Shown here: piece after piece, positions 16,316 to 26,040 of the stretch
How the letters are laid out: each line of letters opens with the position of its first letter
Numbering within the stretch: the first letter of the stretch is position 1
NCBI GenBank assembly: GCA_050943315.1
Contig: JBMNOY010000002.1
Span: 30,525-94,524 of the forward strand
Direction of reading: 5' to 3'
DNA length: 64,000 nt
Origin: JBDKUD01 sp050943315
GTDB lineage: Bacteria > Bacillota > Syntrophomonadia > Syntrophomonadales > Syntrophomonadaceae
Notes under the pieces: model-generated
Told to the model about the DNA's origin: nothing
Database searches by the model: none
What the model saw: only the letters and a program-made list of their open reading frames with translations
Position numbers and translations under genes: made by a program

Positions 16316-19300
16316 ATGATAAATGCTTTACATATGGGATTGGATGTTGGCTCGACCACGGCTAAAATGGTTTTGCTGGATGATAATGGCGAGATGATGT
16401 ATTGCGATTACAAAAGACATCATGCCGAGATTAAAACTACCATTGCAGACATGCTGAGTGAAGCGATGAGCCAGGTAGGGGACCGGCCCTTGACTATTAT
16501 GGTAACCGGATCAGCAGGGTTATCTATATCGGAATGGTTGGGATTAAATTTTATACAGGAAGTCATTGCCTGCAATGAAGCCATAGAGCGTCTAATTCCC
16601 GAAACTGATGTTGCCATTGAACTGGGAGGTGAAGATGCCAAGATCACTTTCTTTCAGGGAGGAGTAGAACAAAGAATGAATGGAACCTGCGCCGGCGGGA
16701 CGGGGGCATTTATCGACCAAATGGCTACCCTTCTAGGAACGGACTCGGCGGGGCTAAATGAGTTAGCGGCACATCACAAAACAATTTATCCTATAGCTGC
16801 CCGATGCGGAGTTTTTGCTAAAACTGATATCCAACCCCTTCTTAATGAAGGAGCCCGGCAAGAAGATATTGCTGCATCGGTAATGCAAGCGGTTGTGAAC
16901 CAGACCATCAGCGGGTTGGCTTGTGGAAAACAAATAAGGGGAAAGGTAGCCTTTTTAGGCGGGCCGTTATATTTCCTTTCTTCTTTGCGGCAGAGATTTA
17001 AGGAAACCTTGAATTTACGAGATGATGAAGTGATTTTTCCTGATCATGCTCAATACTTTGTAGCCATCGGGGCGGCTCTTGCCGGATATAACGAAGGTAA
17101 TACCAGTTTGCAAGCCCTTATCAATAAAATACCTGACCTGTTGCAGTGCGGTGAAGCAACAATGGGGGGAACCCAGCCGCTATTTGCCAACACTGCTGAG
17201 CTTGAGCAATTCCGCTTGCGCCACTCCCGCCACCACGTCTCCCGAGGTGATTTATCCACCTGCAGCGGCAATTGCTACCTGGGAATTGATGCGGGCTCAA
17301 CTACTACCAAGGCGGCCCTTATTGATAGTAAAGGCTGTCTGCTTTATTCGTTCTATGGCAGCAATGCCGGCAGTCCAGTGCAATCAGCCATCAAGATTCT
17401 GAAGGATATTTATGCTAAACTGTCTACCCGCGCCAGGATTGCCTTTTCGGCGGTAACTGGTTATGGCGAAGGTCTTATTAAGTCCGCCCTGGGCGTTGAT
17501 TTGGGTGAGATTGAAACCATCGCCCATTACACGGCAGCCCGGTTCTTTGAACCTAATGTGGATTTCATTTTGGATATCGGTGGGCAGGATATGAAGTGCC
17601 TGCGTATTAAGGATGGGGTTATAGATAGCATAATGCTGAATGAGGCTTGTTCCTCTGGTTGTGGTTCGTTTTTGGAAAGTTTCGCCCAATCTCTGAATAT
17701 GTCTGTGGAGGAATTTGCCCATCAGGGACTGTTAGCTGCCTCCCCGGTTGATCTGGGTTCCCGGTGTACGGTATTTATGAATTCCCGGGTAAAGCAAGCT
17801 CAGAAGGAAGGTGCTACAGTTGGGGATATTTCGGCCGGACTATCCCAATCGGTGGTAAAAAATGCTCTTTTTAAGGTAATCCGGTTAAGTAATCTTAATG
17901 ACCTGGGGAAACGTATAGTTGTTCAAGGTGGAACTTTTTATAATGATGCTGTGCTAAGAAGTTTTGAGATGATTAGCCAGAGGGAGGTTATTCGCCCTGA
18001 TATTGCTGGTTTGATGGGGGCTTATGGCGCTGCCCTGATTGCCCGGGATAAGTACCGGGAAGGTATGCCAAGCACCCTTTTAGGGAGTGACCAGCTAGGC
18101 CAGTTTTCACTTAAAACGAGTTTGGTACGGTGTAAGGGATGTAACAACAGCTGTCTCTTAACTATTAATAAATTTGGCAACGGTACCCGGTTTATTTCCG
18201 GCAATCGGTGTGAAAAAGCTCTCGGACCGGACAGAAAACCGGATAATCTGCCTGATCTATATGCATATAAACTCGAGCGCCTATTTTCCTACCAACCGCT
18301 TGGAGAAGAAGCCGCCACCAGAGGCAGTATTGGTATACCCAGAGTACTCAATATGTATGAAAACTATCCTTTCTGGTTTACATTCTTTACTAGCCTGGGC
18401 TTCAGGGTAGTACTTTCTCCCTGGTCATCCAAGGAAATCTATTCACTGGGAAGTGAGACTATACCTTCTGATACTGCCTGCTATCCGGCCAAACTGGTTC
18501 ACGGCCATATTGCCGCATTGGCCCAGCAGGGGATTAAAACTATTTTTTATCCCTGCATTAACCATGAACGTCGTGAACAAATGGAAGCTGATAATGATCT
18601 TAATTGTCCCATGGTTGTCTCTTATCCGGCAGTGATAGAGAACAACATGGATATAATTGGCGAAAAGGGAATCAAATTTATAAATCCTTTTCTCCCTTAT
18701 AATGATAAGAACCGGTTAATCTCGCGCCTGTACCAGGAGTTTAAGCAGATGGGGATTAAAAAGAGGGAAATAGCTCTAGCTGTTGAACAGGCCTGGCAGG
18801 AGGATTTGAAGTTCAAAGATGATATACGCCAAAAGGGGGAGGAGGTACTGGCCTATCTTAACCAAACCGGCCGCAGAGGAGTGGTTTTGGCAGGCCGGCC
18901 TTATCACCTGGATCCGGAAATTAATCACGGTGTTCCCGATATTATTAAAAGCTGTGGAATGGCGGTACTGACAGAGGATTCCATAGCTCACCTGGGAAAG
19001 GTGGAAAGACCTCTGCGGGTTGTAGATCAATGGATGTATCATTCGCGCTTGTATGCGGCCGCCCATGTGGTAGCCCACCATGAAAACCTGGAACTTATTC
19101 AGTTAAACTCTTTCGGATGCGGTTTGGATGCCATAACAACGGATCAGGTGGAGGAAATCCTTAATGCTTACGGTAAAATCTATACCGTTTTAAAAATAGA
19201 TGAAGGTACTAACCTGGGAGCTGCGCGGATTAGAATTCGCTCCCTGGCAGCGGCGCTGGCAGAGCGGGATAAAGTTAACTATGCCAGCAAAAGGGCCCCG

Positions 19301-20578
19301 GTACAGTGGCAACGTACTATTTTTACCAGGGAAATGCGGCAGGAACATACGATTCTGGCTCCACAGATGGCGCCTTGTCATTTTGATATTCTGGAAGAAA
19401 TATTGAATGTTGAAGGTTATAAATTAGAGGTTCTGCCTTCTGACAAGAAAGATGTGGAGGAGGGCCTTAAGTATGTAAATAATGATGCTTGTTATCCTTC
19501 CATTATGGTTATCGGGCAGTTGCTCAGGGCACTAAAATCAGGCAAATATGATGTGAACAAAACATCAGTAATGATTAGCCAGACTGGCGGCGGCTGCCGG
19601 GCCACTAATTATATCGGGCTGCTTCGTAAAGCTTTGCGGGAAGCTGGTTTAGGACATGTACCGGTTATATCCGCTAATCTAATCGGTGTGGAAAAAAACC
19701 CGGGATTTGAAATATCCTCGCGTTTACTAAAGAAGGTGGTAACCGGTTTGCTGTGTGCTGATCTGCTCATGCGGGTCTTACACCGGGTTAGACCTTATGA
19801 AATTATTCCAGGGTCGGCCAACCAGTTGTATCATCAATGGATGGAGCGGCTGAAAACTCAGATAGCCCATGGTAAGGAGCACCAATTGGTAAGTTATATT
19901 AACCGATTGGTTAAAGATTTTGACCATTTGGAAATCACGACTGATAAAAAACCGCGGGTAGGTATTGTGGGAGAAATTCTGGTAAAATATCATCCCGTAG
20001 CCAACAATCACATTGTTAACCTGTTGGAAAAGGAAGGCGCGGAAGCAGTCATACCTGATATGGCCGATTTTTTCCTCTACTGCGGTTATGACCGTATCTT
20101 TGATTATAAATATCTTGCGGGCAGGTTTAAGCCCTATCTGGGCGGGCATATGCTGATCCATTTTATTGAAAAGCGGCGTCAGGACATTAAAAGGGCCCTG
20201 GATAAGAGTCGTAGATTTGAGGGACCTACCAGTATTCACGCCAAGGCGGCAATGACCCAGCCAATTCTATCACTCGGGCACCGGGCGGGTGAAGGCTGGT
20301 TGTTAACTGCAGAAATGATTGAGCTGATTGAAAGCGGTATTCCCAATATTGTGTGTGTACAACCTTTTGCCTGCTTGCCTAACCACATAACCGGCAAAGG
20401 TATGATTAAAGAATTGCGCAGGCACTACCCCGGAGCTAATATTACAGCTATAGACTATGATCCGGGGGCCAGTGAAGTAAACCAGTTGAACAGATTGAAA
20501 CTGATGCTGGCGGTAGCATTTAAAAATATAAAAAACCAGGAAAATGGTGCTTTCGATGCAGGCATGGTAAATCCTTAA
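16316..20578 (+). CDS. Large 2-hydroxyacyl-CoA dehydratase activase-like fusion protein (two ASKHA ATPase domains plus DUF2229 and HgdB-like regions)
   Basis: The family couples ATP hydrolysis to one-electron transfer from a [4Fe-4S] cluster to CoA-substrate dehydratases or reductases. The 1420 residues contain two BcrAD/BadFG ATPase domains. The first (about 6-270) has LDVGSTTAKM and the cluster cysteines Cys125 (GTCAGGTGAF) and Cys164 (ARCGVFAKTD). The second (about 322-590) has GIDAGSTTTKAAL, EACSSGCGSF and SRCTVF. A DUF2229 region (about 660-880) and a C-terminal region with NNDACYPS and GGGCRATNY follow, resembling dehydratase subunits. No separate dehydratase subunit lies beside it. The substrate is unknown. 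The gene stands alone behind its own ribosome site GGAGGT. Confidence 0.88.
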   Translation: MINALHMGLDVGSTTAKMVLLDDNGEMMYCDYKRHHAEIKTTIADMLSEAMSQVGDRPLTIMVTGSAGLSISEWLGLNFIQEVIACNEAIERLIPETDVAIELGGEDAKITFFQGGVEQRMNGTCAGGTGAFIDQMATLLGTDSAGLNELAAHHKTIYPIAARCGVFAKTDIQPLLNEGARQEDIAASVMQAVVNQTISGLACGKQIRGKVAFLGGPLYFLSSLRQRFKETLNLRDDEVIFPDHAQYFVAIGAALAGYNEGNTSLQALINKIPDLLQCGEATMGGTQPLFANTAELEQFRLRHSRHHVSRGDLSTCSGNCYLGIDAGSTTTKAALIDSKGCLLYSFYGSNAGSPVQSAIKILKDIYAKLSTRARIAFSAVTGYGEGLIKSALGVDLGEIETIAHYTAARFFEPNVDFILDIGGQDMKCLRIKDGVIDSIMLNEACSSGCGSFLESFAQSLNMSVEEFAHQGLLAASPVDLGSRCTVFMNSRVKQAQKEGATVGDISAGLSQSVVKNALFKVIRLSNLNDLGKRIVVQGGTFYNDAVLRSFEMISQREVIRPDIAGLMGAYGAALIARDKYREGMPSTLLGSDQLGQFSLKTSLVRCKGCNNSCLLTINKFGNGTRFISGNRCEKALGPDRKPDNLPDLYAYKLERLFSYQPLGEEAATRGSIGIPRVLNMYENYPFWFTFFTSLGFRVVLSPWSSKEIYSLGSETIPSDTACYPAKLVHGHIAALAQQGIKTIFYPCINHERREQMEADNDLNCPMVVSYPAVIENNMDIIGEKGIKFINPFLPYNDKNRLISRLYQEFKQMGIKKREIALAVEQAWQEDLKFKDDIRQKGEEVLAYLNQTGRRGVVLAGRPYHLDPEINHGVPDIIKSCGMAVLTEDSIAHLGKVERPLRVVDQWMYHSRLYAAAHVVAHHENLELIQLNSFGCGLDAITTDQVEEILNAYGKIYTVLKIDEGTNLGAARIRIRSLAAALAERDKVNYASKRAPVQWQRTIFTREMRQEHTILAPQMAPCHFDILEEILNVEGYKLEVLPSDKKDVEEGLKYVNNDACYPSIMVIGQLLRALKSGKYDVNKTSVMISQTGGGCRATNYIGLLRKALREAGLGHVPVISANLIGVEKNPGFEISSRLLKKVVTGLLCADLLMRVLHRVRPYEIIPGSANQLYHQWMERLKTQIAHGKEHQLVSYINRLVKDFDHLEITTDKKPRVGIVGEILVKYHPVANNHIVNLLEKEGAEAVIPDMADFFLYCGYDRIFDYKYLAGRFKPYLGGHMLIHFIEKRRQDIKRALDKSRRFEGPTSIHAKAAMTQPILSLGHRAGEGWLLTAEMIELIESGIPNIVCVQPFACLPNHITGKGMIKELRRHYPGANITAIDYDPGASEVNQLNRLKLMLAVAFKNIKNQENGAFDAGMVNP

Positions 20579-20664
20579 GGATTTAAGTCAGATTGAAGTG
20601 TATGGTTTGCGCCCAATAAGGTAATTCTAAGTACTAGCATTATGTTATGAAGGGAGCAAAAACC

Positions 20665-21381
20665 TTGCAAGAAAGTCCAACTCCAAATCCGCCACCTGAA
20701 CAGCCCAAACAGGAAGAAAGAATAGAAGCCATAGGCCAGTTAGGCCAAATTCAGGTACCTACTTATAAGAGTGATATACATTGTATAACTATCAATGGCC
20801 AGGTAGAGGGACATATGATTCTACCGCCCAACAATAAGACAACCAAGTATGAACATTTAATGCCACAGCTGGTTGCCGTAGAGGAAAATCCTGATATCAA
20901 AGGTTTGTTGATAATCTTAAATACCGTCGGCGGTGATGTAGAAGCTGGACTGGCTATATCGGAAATGATTGCCAGTCTGAGCAAACCTACCGTCTCAATC
21001 GTAATGGGTGGTGGCCATTCAATTGGTGCCTGCATTGCCGTTAGCACTGACTATTCTTTTATAGCCCCATCGGCCACTATGACCATACATCCCATAAGGC
21101 TTACCGGCTTGGTGGTAAGCGTACCTCAGACATGGGAGTATTTGGAGAAAATGCAAGACCGGGTAATCAGATTTGTAACTGAGCATTCCAGGATAACCGA
21201 GGAAAAAATGAGGGAACTGATGTATAAGACAGGGGATTTAGCCCGGGATATCGGTACCGTTCTGTTGGGTGAAGATGCTGTGAAGTGCGGCTTAATTAAT
21301 GAAGTTGGTGGCCTGAAATCATCCCTGGATATGCTGCACCGGTTACAAAAAGAAAGAGAAAATAGGGGATATACACAATGA
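20665..21381 (+). CDS. tepA: ClpP-like serine protease TepA (YmfB family)
   Basis: Member of the ClpP/crotonase fold named for a role in protein translocation in Bacillus. The start is set at TTG 20665, 8 bases after AAGGGAG. The upstream ATG at 20647 has no ribosome site. The 238 residues begin with a Pro/Gln-rich tail. Ser119 in GGGHSIGA and His142 in TIHPI stand where the ClpP catalytic pair is expected, and TVGGDVEAGLAI fits the oxyanion region. It overlaps ylzJ by 4 bases and lies near spoIIIE, as in Bacillus. Confidence 0.9.
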   Translation: MQESPTPNPPPEQPKQEERIEAIGQLGQIQVPTYKSDIHCITINGQVEGHMILPPNNKTTKYEHLMPQLVAVEENPDIKGLLIILNTVGGDVEAGLAISEMIASLSKPTVSIVMGGGHSIGACIAVSTDYSFIAPSATMTIHPIRLTGLVVSVPQTWEYLEKMQDRVIRFVTEHSRITEEKMRELMYKTGDLARDIGTVLLGEDAVKCGLINEVGGLKSSLDMLHRLQKERENRGYTQ

Positions 21382-21614
21382 GCTATTACTACCTGCCCAA
21401 TCCCATGGAGATCTTTGAGCAAGTTCAGTCAGAAACTAAATACAAAGATTACCGCTTACCTTCCGGCGGGATTGTAAGCGCTGAATTATTACCCGACAGT
21501 AAAATAAGAATTGTCTCCATCTGCAGCAGCGATCCCATGGATTACCTGAATAGTGCCATAGCGCCGGGGAGTATAATCGAGCTGGGTATCGTAAACAGGC
21601 AAGAGAATTTGTAG
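21378..21614 (+). CDS. ylzJ: YlzJ-like protein
   Basis: Small 78-residue protein of unknown function that accompanies tepA and spoIIIE in Firmicutes. The ATG overlaps the tepA stop (ATGA), so translation is coupled. The sequence has the family's YYLPNPMEIFE start and a beta-rich body (RLPSGGIVSAELLPDSKIRIVS-type strands). There are no membrane segments. A terminator-like hairpin follows about 120 bases later. Confidence 0.85.
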   Translation: MSYYYLPNPMEIFEQVQSETKYKDYRLPSGGIVSAELLPDSKIRIVSICSSDPMDYLNSAIAPGSIIELGIVNRQENL

Positions 21615-21732
21615 CTTTTAAGCCGGGATAAGTTTTAGGCTCTAACTGATGGCCTGCAAATTATTAGAGGATCAGTGGTGGTTAATAGCTAAACCTACCA
21701 AAAGACAAGGAGAGTAAGCAATTTTTTATTGA

Positions 21733-21772
21733 GTGCCAGGACGGCCTTTAAAACAGGACCGTACCCTGGCAC
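21733..21772 (+). terminator. Terminator-like hairpin before uppP
   Basis: Arms GTGCCAGG (21733-21740) and CCTGGCAC (21765-21772), extended inward by ACGG/CCGT with two bulged bases, followed by ATTTGCTTTT. It probably ends the tepA-ylzJ transcript. Confidence 0.6.
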
Positions 21773-21815
21773 ATTTGCTTTTGCAATAATTCTGGTCATA
21801 TTTACCGCCAGGCTG

Positions 21816-21824
21816 TGCTATAAT
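21816..21824 (+). promoter_or_regulatory. Extended -10 promoter of uppP
   Basis: TG at 21816-21817 one base before TATAAT (21819-21824), 30 bases before the GTG start. No good -35 box is visible at the usual distance, which fits an extended -10 promoter. Confidence 0.55.
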
Positions 21825-21854
21825 TACTAGAGCATTTGGTTTGGAGGAATTTTT

Positions 21855-22637
21855 GTGACTACTATTCAAGCTTTATGGTTAGGTATTGTACAGGGACTAA
21901 CTGAATTTCTGCCCGTCAGTAGTTCAGGACACCTGGTTATTTTTCAGCATCTATTCGGAGTAAAGGAAGCTCCTTTGGCTTTTGATGTGCTGGTGCATTG
22001 GGGGACACTTTTAGCGGTATTCGTAGCGTTTTGGGGTGATATTTATAAAATCATTCGCCGGCCTTTTTCCAAACTTACTTATTTGATAGTGGTAGGTTGT
22101 ATTCCGGCTGGATTAGCGGGAATTCTGCTGGAGCCAGTCTTTGAGAAGGCTTTTCAATCATTATTAGTAGTTGGAATTGGACTTTTTATAACCGGTATAA
22201 TTCTTATGCTTTCAGAAAATATGACCAATCATAGTCTATTCCAAAAGGGTCTTCGGGAAACTTCTTACTGGGACGTAATATTTATAGGAATTATTCAGGC
22301 GATCGCTATTGTACCAGGTATTTCCCGTTCAGGTTCAACTATTGCCGGTGGTTTACTGGCTGGATTAGAGCGCGAGTTTGCAGCCCGTTACTCCTTTCTG
22401 TTATCTATTCCAGTTATTCTGGGAGCTGGAGTTATCCAGCTTAAGGATCTGGCGGTACAGAGTTTGCCAGACCAGCAACTTTTACCTTTCATAATTGGTC
22501 CAGTGGCAGCCGCTGTATCAGGATTCATTGCTATTAAACTGGTAATGAGGCTGGTGAAAAAGGGCCGTTTATCGATATTCTCCTATTATTGTTGGGTGGT
22601 GGGGGCGCTAACCCTTGCCGGGTATTTTGTATATTAG
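21855..22637 (+). CDS. uppP: Undecaprenyl-diphosphate phosphatase
   Basis: Integral membrane phosphatase (BacA family) that recycles undecaprenyl pyrophosphate to the lipid carrier of wall synthesis; overexpression is known to give bacitracin resistance. The GTG follows TTGGAGGAATTTTT. The 260 residues are hydrophobic with about eight membrane segments. The two catalytic motifs are visible: GLTEFLPVSSSGHLV near 15-29 and VPGISRSGSTIAGG near 154-167. It sits between ylzJ and spoIIIE with its own promoter and terminator. Confidence 0.96.
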   Translation: MTTIQALWLGIVQGLTEFLPVSSSGHLVIFQHLFGVKEAPLAFDVLVHWGTLLAVFVAFWGDIYKIIRRPFSKLTYLIVVGCIPAGLAGILLEPVFEKAFQSLLVVGIGLFITGIILMLSENMTNHSLFQKGLRETSYWDVIFIGIIQAIAIVPGISRSGSTIAGGLLAGLEREFAARYSFLLSIPVILGAGVIQLKDLAVQSLPDQQLLPFIIGPVAAAVSGFIAIKLVMRLVKKGRLSIFSYYCWVVGALTLAGYFVY

Positions 22638-22656
22638 ACCGGTATTTTGTCACGCT

Positions 22657-22676
22657 ACAGGGGAATTATCCCCTGT
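22657..22676 (+). terminator. Terminator after uppP
   Basis: Perfect 8-base arms ACAGGGGA (22657-22664) and TCCCCTGT (22669-22676), loop ATTA, followed by TTTTTGTGTTTTT. Confidence 0.8.
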
Positions 22677-22760
22677 TTTTGTGTTTTTGGGGGAAGGAAA
22701 TAGCTAATTAATAAAAGAATCATTATAAATATTCAATGAAGCAGGAGAGAGATAAGGTTA

Positions 22761-24998
22761 ATGAAGGATGGCCGGAAAAAGAAAACCGTGACAAAACTGG
22801 TGGCAGGTTCAAAAGCTCAAAATAAAGAAAAAACCAAAACGTCCTTTTTGGAAGTTGAGGTAATGTCAGTAATTTTTCTAATGCTGGCAGTTTTTATTTT
22901 TGTATGTCTTCGCAATCATCAGGTATTCCCTGATGATACTAAATTTGTTGGACTGATAGGTTCATTCATAACGGATGTGTTGGAGGCCCTCCTGGGGACA
23001 GCTGCCCTGCTGGCGGCATTTTATTTTTTGAGCTGGGCTATTCACCTTGGTACAATTAAAAAATATTGGTCCATAAGAATGACCGGGGTTACCATTCTTA
23101 CCCTTACGGTGTTAATAGCTATAAGTTTATACCGTATTCCCATTGGATTTAATAGCTGGGAGGCAGGAATAAGAGGCCTGGGCGGCGGGTACATAGGCGG
23201 TGCCTTGGGTTACGCATTATTTAAATTAGTTGGTAATGTAGGGGCAGCTATCACCTTGCTTATTGGAGCCATGCTGGGTTTAGTTATGATAATAAACCGC
23301 CCTATATCGGATATTGTCAAATTTTTTCTGACTAAAACCCGTAATCTTATGTACGATGCGGCTATGTTTGTAACAACGCCGGAAAACAACCAGCATACTC
23401 CGGTTCATGATAAACCGGAGCCGGTAATAATTAATCATGCTGCCCCACCCGTTGAGGACCACCATTTGGCCGAGCCGCCGGTATTAGCCAAACCTTCTCC
23501 CACTATTATCGGACCGTCTGAAAAGGAAGGGGCCAAAAAAAAGTTGGAGATCGTCTATTCTCGCAAGGAGACGGATTTTAAATACCAAAAGCCCCCCCTG
23601 GATTTGTTAAGTGAAATAAGCAGTGAGAGAACTATAGATAAAAAGAACATTAAGGAAAGTGTGAGTGTCCTTGAGGAAACCTTCGCCAGTTTTGGTATTA
23701 CGGTAAAAGTAAACCAGGTTAGCTGCGGTCCCGCGATAACCCGCTATGAGCTGACCCCGGCGCCTGGAGTCAAAATAAGTAAGATTATTAGTCTCAGTGA
23801 TGATCTGCAGCTAAATCTGGCTGCCCCGGGAATCCGAATCGAAGCACCTATTCCGGGTAAATCGGCTATTGGTATTGAGGTTCCCAATAGCCGCATTTCC
23901 AGTGTAGGCCTGAGGCATCTGTTATCATCAAAAGCATTTATCAACTCAGATAATCCGCTGACCTTTGGTCTGGGTGAGGATATAGCAGGTAATTCGGTGG
24001 TTGCCACGCTGAGTGATATGCCGCATCTGTTAATAGCCGGGTCAACCGGTTCAGGTAAAAGCGTATGTTTAAACAGTATCATTATGAGTTTGCTATTTAA
24101 TGCCACCCCGGAGCAGCTGAGACTGGTTTTTATTGACCCGAAAATGGTTGAGTTAACAGTTTACAATGGTATACCTCATTTGATGACACCGGTGGTTACT
24201 GATCCCAAGAAGGCATCAGTGGTACTGCGCTGGATGGTTACGGAGATGGATAAGCGCTACAAGGCCTTCGCTGAAAAGGGAGTCCGTGATATTTACCGCT
24301 ACAATCAAGGCGAGAAAGAAAAAATGCCATATATTGTTATTGTGATTGATGAATTGGCTGATTTGATGATGGTGGCTCCCGTCGAAGTGGAGGACTCAAT
24401 CTGTCGTTTAGCACAGATGGCCCGTGCTGCAGGTATGCATCTGGTAGTAGCTACCCAACGGCCTTCAGTGGATGTAGTGACAGGAGTAATCAAAGCCAAT
24501 ATTCCTTCCCGGATTGCTTTTGCGGTTTCTTCGCAGGCTGACTCACGTACTATTCTCGATATGGGGGGAGCTGAAAAGCTGCTGGGCAAGGGTGATATGT
24601 TATTCTTTCCCGTAGGGGCTAATAAACCATACCGGGTGCAGGGAGCATATGTATCTGACAATGATATTGAAAAAACGGTGAATTTTATTAAGGAACAGGT
24701 TTCCGGACATGATATACCGGATATGAATGAGGACTTGGCCATGTCTTTGCAACAGGCAGACGCTGATTATGGAGACGAATTGTTTTGGGAAGCAGTACAA
24801 ATATTTGTTGATGCCCAGAAAGCGTCGGTGTCGATGTTGCAGAGAAAACTGCGCATAGGGTACTCCCGGGCTGCCCGGTTGGTGGATTTAATGGAAGAAA
24901 GAGGTATAGTATCGGAATTAGATAATAATAAGAAGAGAGAGATACTAATCGATCAGATGCAGCTGGAAAAACTATACCCCAAGGATAATCTGGGCTAG
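22761..24998 (+). CDS. spoIIIE: DNA translocase SpoIIIE/FtsK
   Basis: Septum-anchored hexameric ATPase that pumps the chromosome into the forespore or clears it from the division septum. The 745 residues show a basic N-terminus, four membrane segments (about 32-180), a charged Pro-rich linker (about 205-270), and the motor with Walker A GSTGSGKSVCL near 427-437 and Walker B IVIVIDELADLMM. A C-terminal winged-helix gamma domain (SVSMLQRKLRIGYSRAARL) reads SRS/KOPS-type DNA sites. Proximity to tepA-ylzJ matches Bacillus spoIIIE rather than sftA. Confidence 0.92.
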   Translation: MKDGRKKKTVTKLVAGSKAQNKEKTKTSFLEVEVMSVIFLMLAVFIFVCLRNHQVFPDDTKFVGLIGSFITDVLEALLGTAALLAAFYFLSWAIHLGTIKKYWSIRMTGVTILTLTVLIAISLYRIPIGFNSWEAGIRGLGGGYIGGALGYALFKLVGNVGAAITLLIGAMLGLVMIINRPISDIVKFFLTKTRNLMYDAAMFVTTPENNQHTPVHDKPEPVIINHAAPPVEDHHLAEPPVLAKPSPTIIGPSEKEGAKKKLEIVYSRKETDFKYQKPPLDLLSEISSERTIDKKNIKESVSVLEETFASFGITVKVNQVSCGPAITRYELTPAPGVKISKIISLSDDLQLNLAAPGIRIEAPIPGKSAIGIEVPNSRISSVGLRHLLSSKAFINSDNPLTFGLGEDIAGNSVVATLSDMPHLLIAGSTGSGKSVCLNSIIMSLLFNATPEQLRLVFIDPKMVELTVYNGIPHLMTPVVTDPKKASVVLRWMVTEMDKRYKAFAEKGVRDIYRYNQGEKEKMPYIVIVIDELADLMMVAPVEVEDSICRLAQMARAAGMHLVVATQRPSVDVVTGVIKANIPSRIAFAVSSQADSRTILDMGGAEKLLGKGDMLFFPVGANKPYRVQGAYVSDNDIEKTVNFIKEQVSGHDIPDMNEDLAMSLQQADADYGDELFWEAVQIFVDAQKASVSMLQRKLRIGYSRAARLVDLMEERGIVSELDNNKKREILIDQMQLEKLYPKDNLG

Positions 24999-25039
24999 TA
25001 TTTTATTGCCCAGGAATAGTATTATTAGAGGTGAGGGGA

Positions 25040-25996
25040 ATGAGGCTTACTACTCGCGAGAGAGAGATCGTTGAGGTCCTAAAAAAAGAGCCTCTGATTT
25101 CTCAGGATGATCTGGCGCAGCGTTTCCATATTAGTAGATCTTCAATTGCTGTACATATATCGAACTTAATGAAAAAAGGGGTTATAGCAGGCAAGGGCTA
25201 TGTATTTAATGAACAAGTATCTGTTGTTGTGGTGGGAGAATGCTGTACAAAAGTTAGTATTAGTACTAGGGGCGACCTAAATAACGTAGATATAAACGAT
25301 GGAGGTTTTGCTACGGAGGTAAGTGAAGCCTTATCTAGATTCGGGGTTTATGTTAAATTAATAACGGTAACGGGAAATGATGATATTGGATTAAGATTAG
25401 TTAACCGTTTTCGAGCCCATAATATTGATATATCAAACATTTATCATCACCCCCGAAGGAGTTGTCGGCTGGTTTTAGTTGATAATGTACTTGTGTACCG
25501 GGAAGGTTACACTAATGAGGAATACCGGGAGGCTATTGAAGCCAAAAGCTGGGTAGCTTCCAACTGTGAGTGGCTGATAGTTGAAGACCAGTTTCAAGAG
25601 ATAATATTTAACCAGATTTTAACCAGGGAACACAATATACCAAAATCCTGCACCTGTAAATATGTTAATGGTCCCCAGGATATACCTGATGTTTTAAGCG
25701 GATTTAGCCTGGTGGTTATCGGCGTAGATAATTTTGACAGGTTAGACGGCTATATCAACCGGGTTAATTTGATGATACGAAGAAATGATCAGCATTTCGT
25801 AGTTACGGATGGCAAAACTAACATTACTTGTGTCAATCAATCCGGAGTAACTGATTATGCTATGCTGCCCACGCAGAATTTCTCCGTTCAATCAAAATTA
25901 CCTTTGTTGATGACCGGTATCATATATGGGCTTATATCAGGTTATCCACTCAGACAAGCTTTCAGGATCGGTGCTGGGACTGCCTCATCAAATTAA
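25040..25996 (+). CDS. Winged-helix transcriptional regulator fused to a PfkB-like (probably inactive) sugar kinase domain
   Basis: The start is the ATG at 25040 behind AGAGGTGAGG, giving 318 residues. A DNA-binding winged helix occupies about 3-55 (REREIVEVLKKEPLISQDDLA, with a recognition helix in SRSSIAVHISNLMKKG). The rest follows the ribokinase/PfkB fold, with an early strand VVVVGE, GVYVKLITVTGNDDIG and a late VVTDG strand. The hallmark GAGD phosphate loop with its catalytic aspartate is missing: the equivalent stretch reads SVQSKLPLLMTG. I infer a ligand sensor rather than a kinase. It lies between spoIIIE and rodZ. Targets are unknown. Confidence 0.8.
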   Translation: MRLTTREREIVEVLKKEPLISQDDLAQRFHISRSSIAVHISNLMKKGVIAGKGYVFNEQVSVVVVGECCTKVSISTRGDLNNVDINDGGFATEVSEALSRFGVYVKLITVTGNDDIGLRLVNRFRAHNIDISNIYHHPRRSCRLVLVDNVLVYREGYTNEEYREAIEAKSWVASNCEWLIVEDQFQEIIFNQILTREHNIPKSCTCKYVNGPQDIPDVLSGFSLVVIGVDNFDRLDGYINRVNLMIRRNDQHFVVTDGKTNITCVNQSGVTDYAMLPTQNFSVQSKLPLLMTGIIYGLISGYPLRQAFRIGAGTASSN

Positions 25997-26040
25997 TTAC
26001 ATTGCTAATTCATATTACCCCTTGGTTAGGAGTTGATCAC

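Noticed and set aside
26002..26040. Longer rodZ start (TTG at 26002)
   Set aside because: No ribosome site, and the added residues do not fit the HTH domain start; GTG 26041 does.
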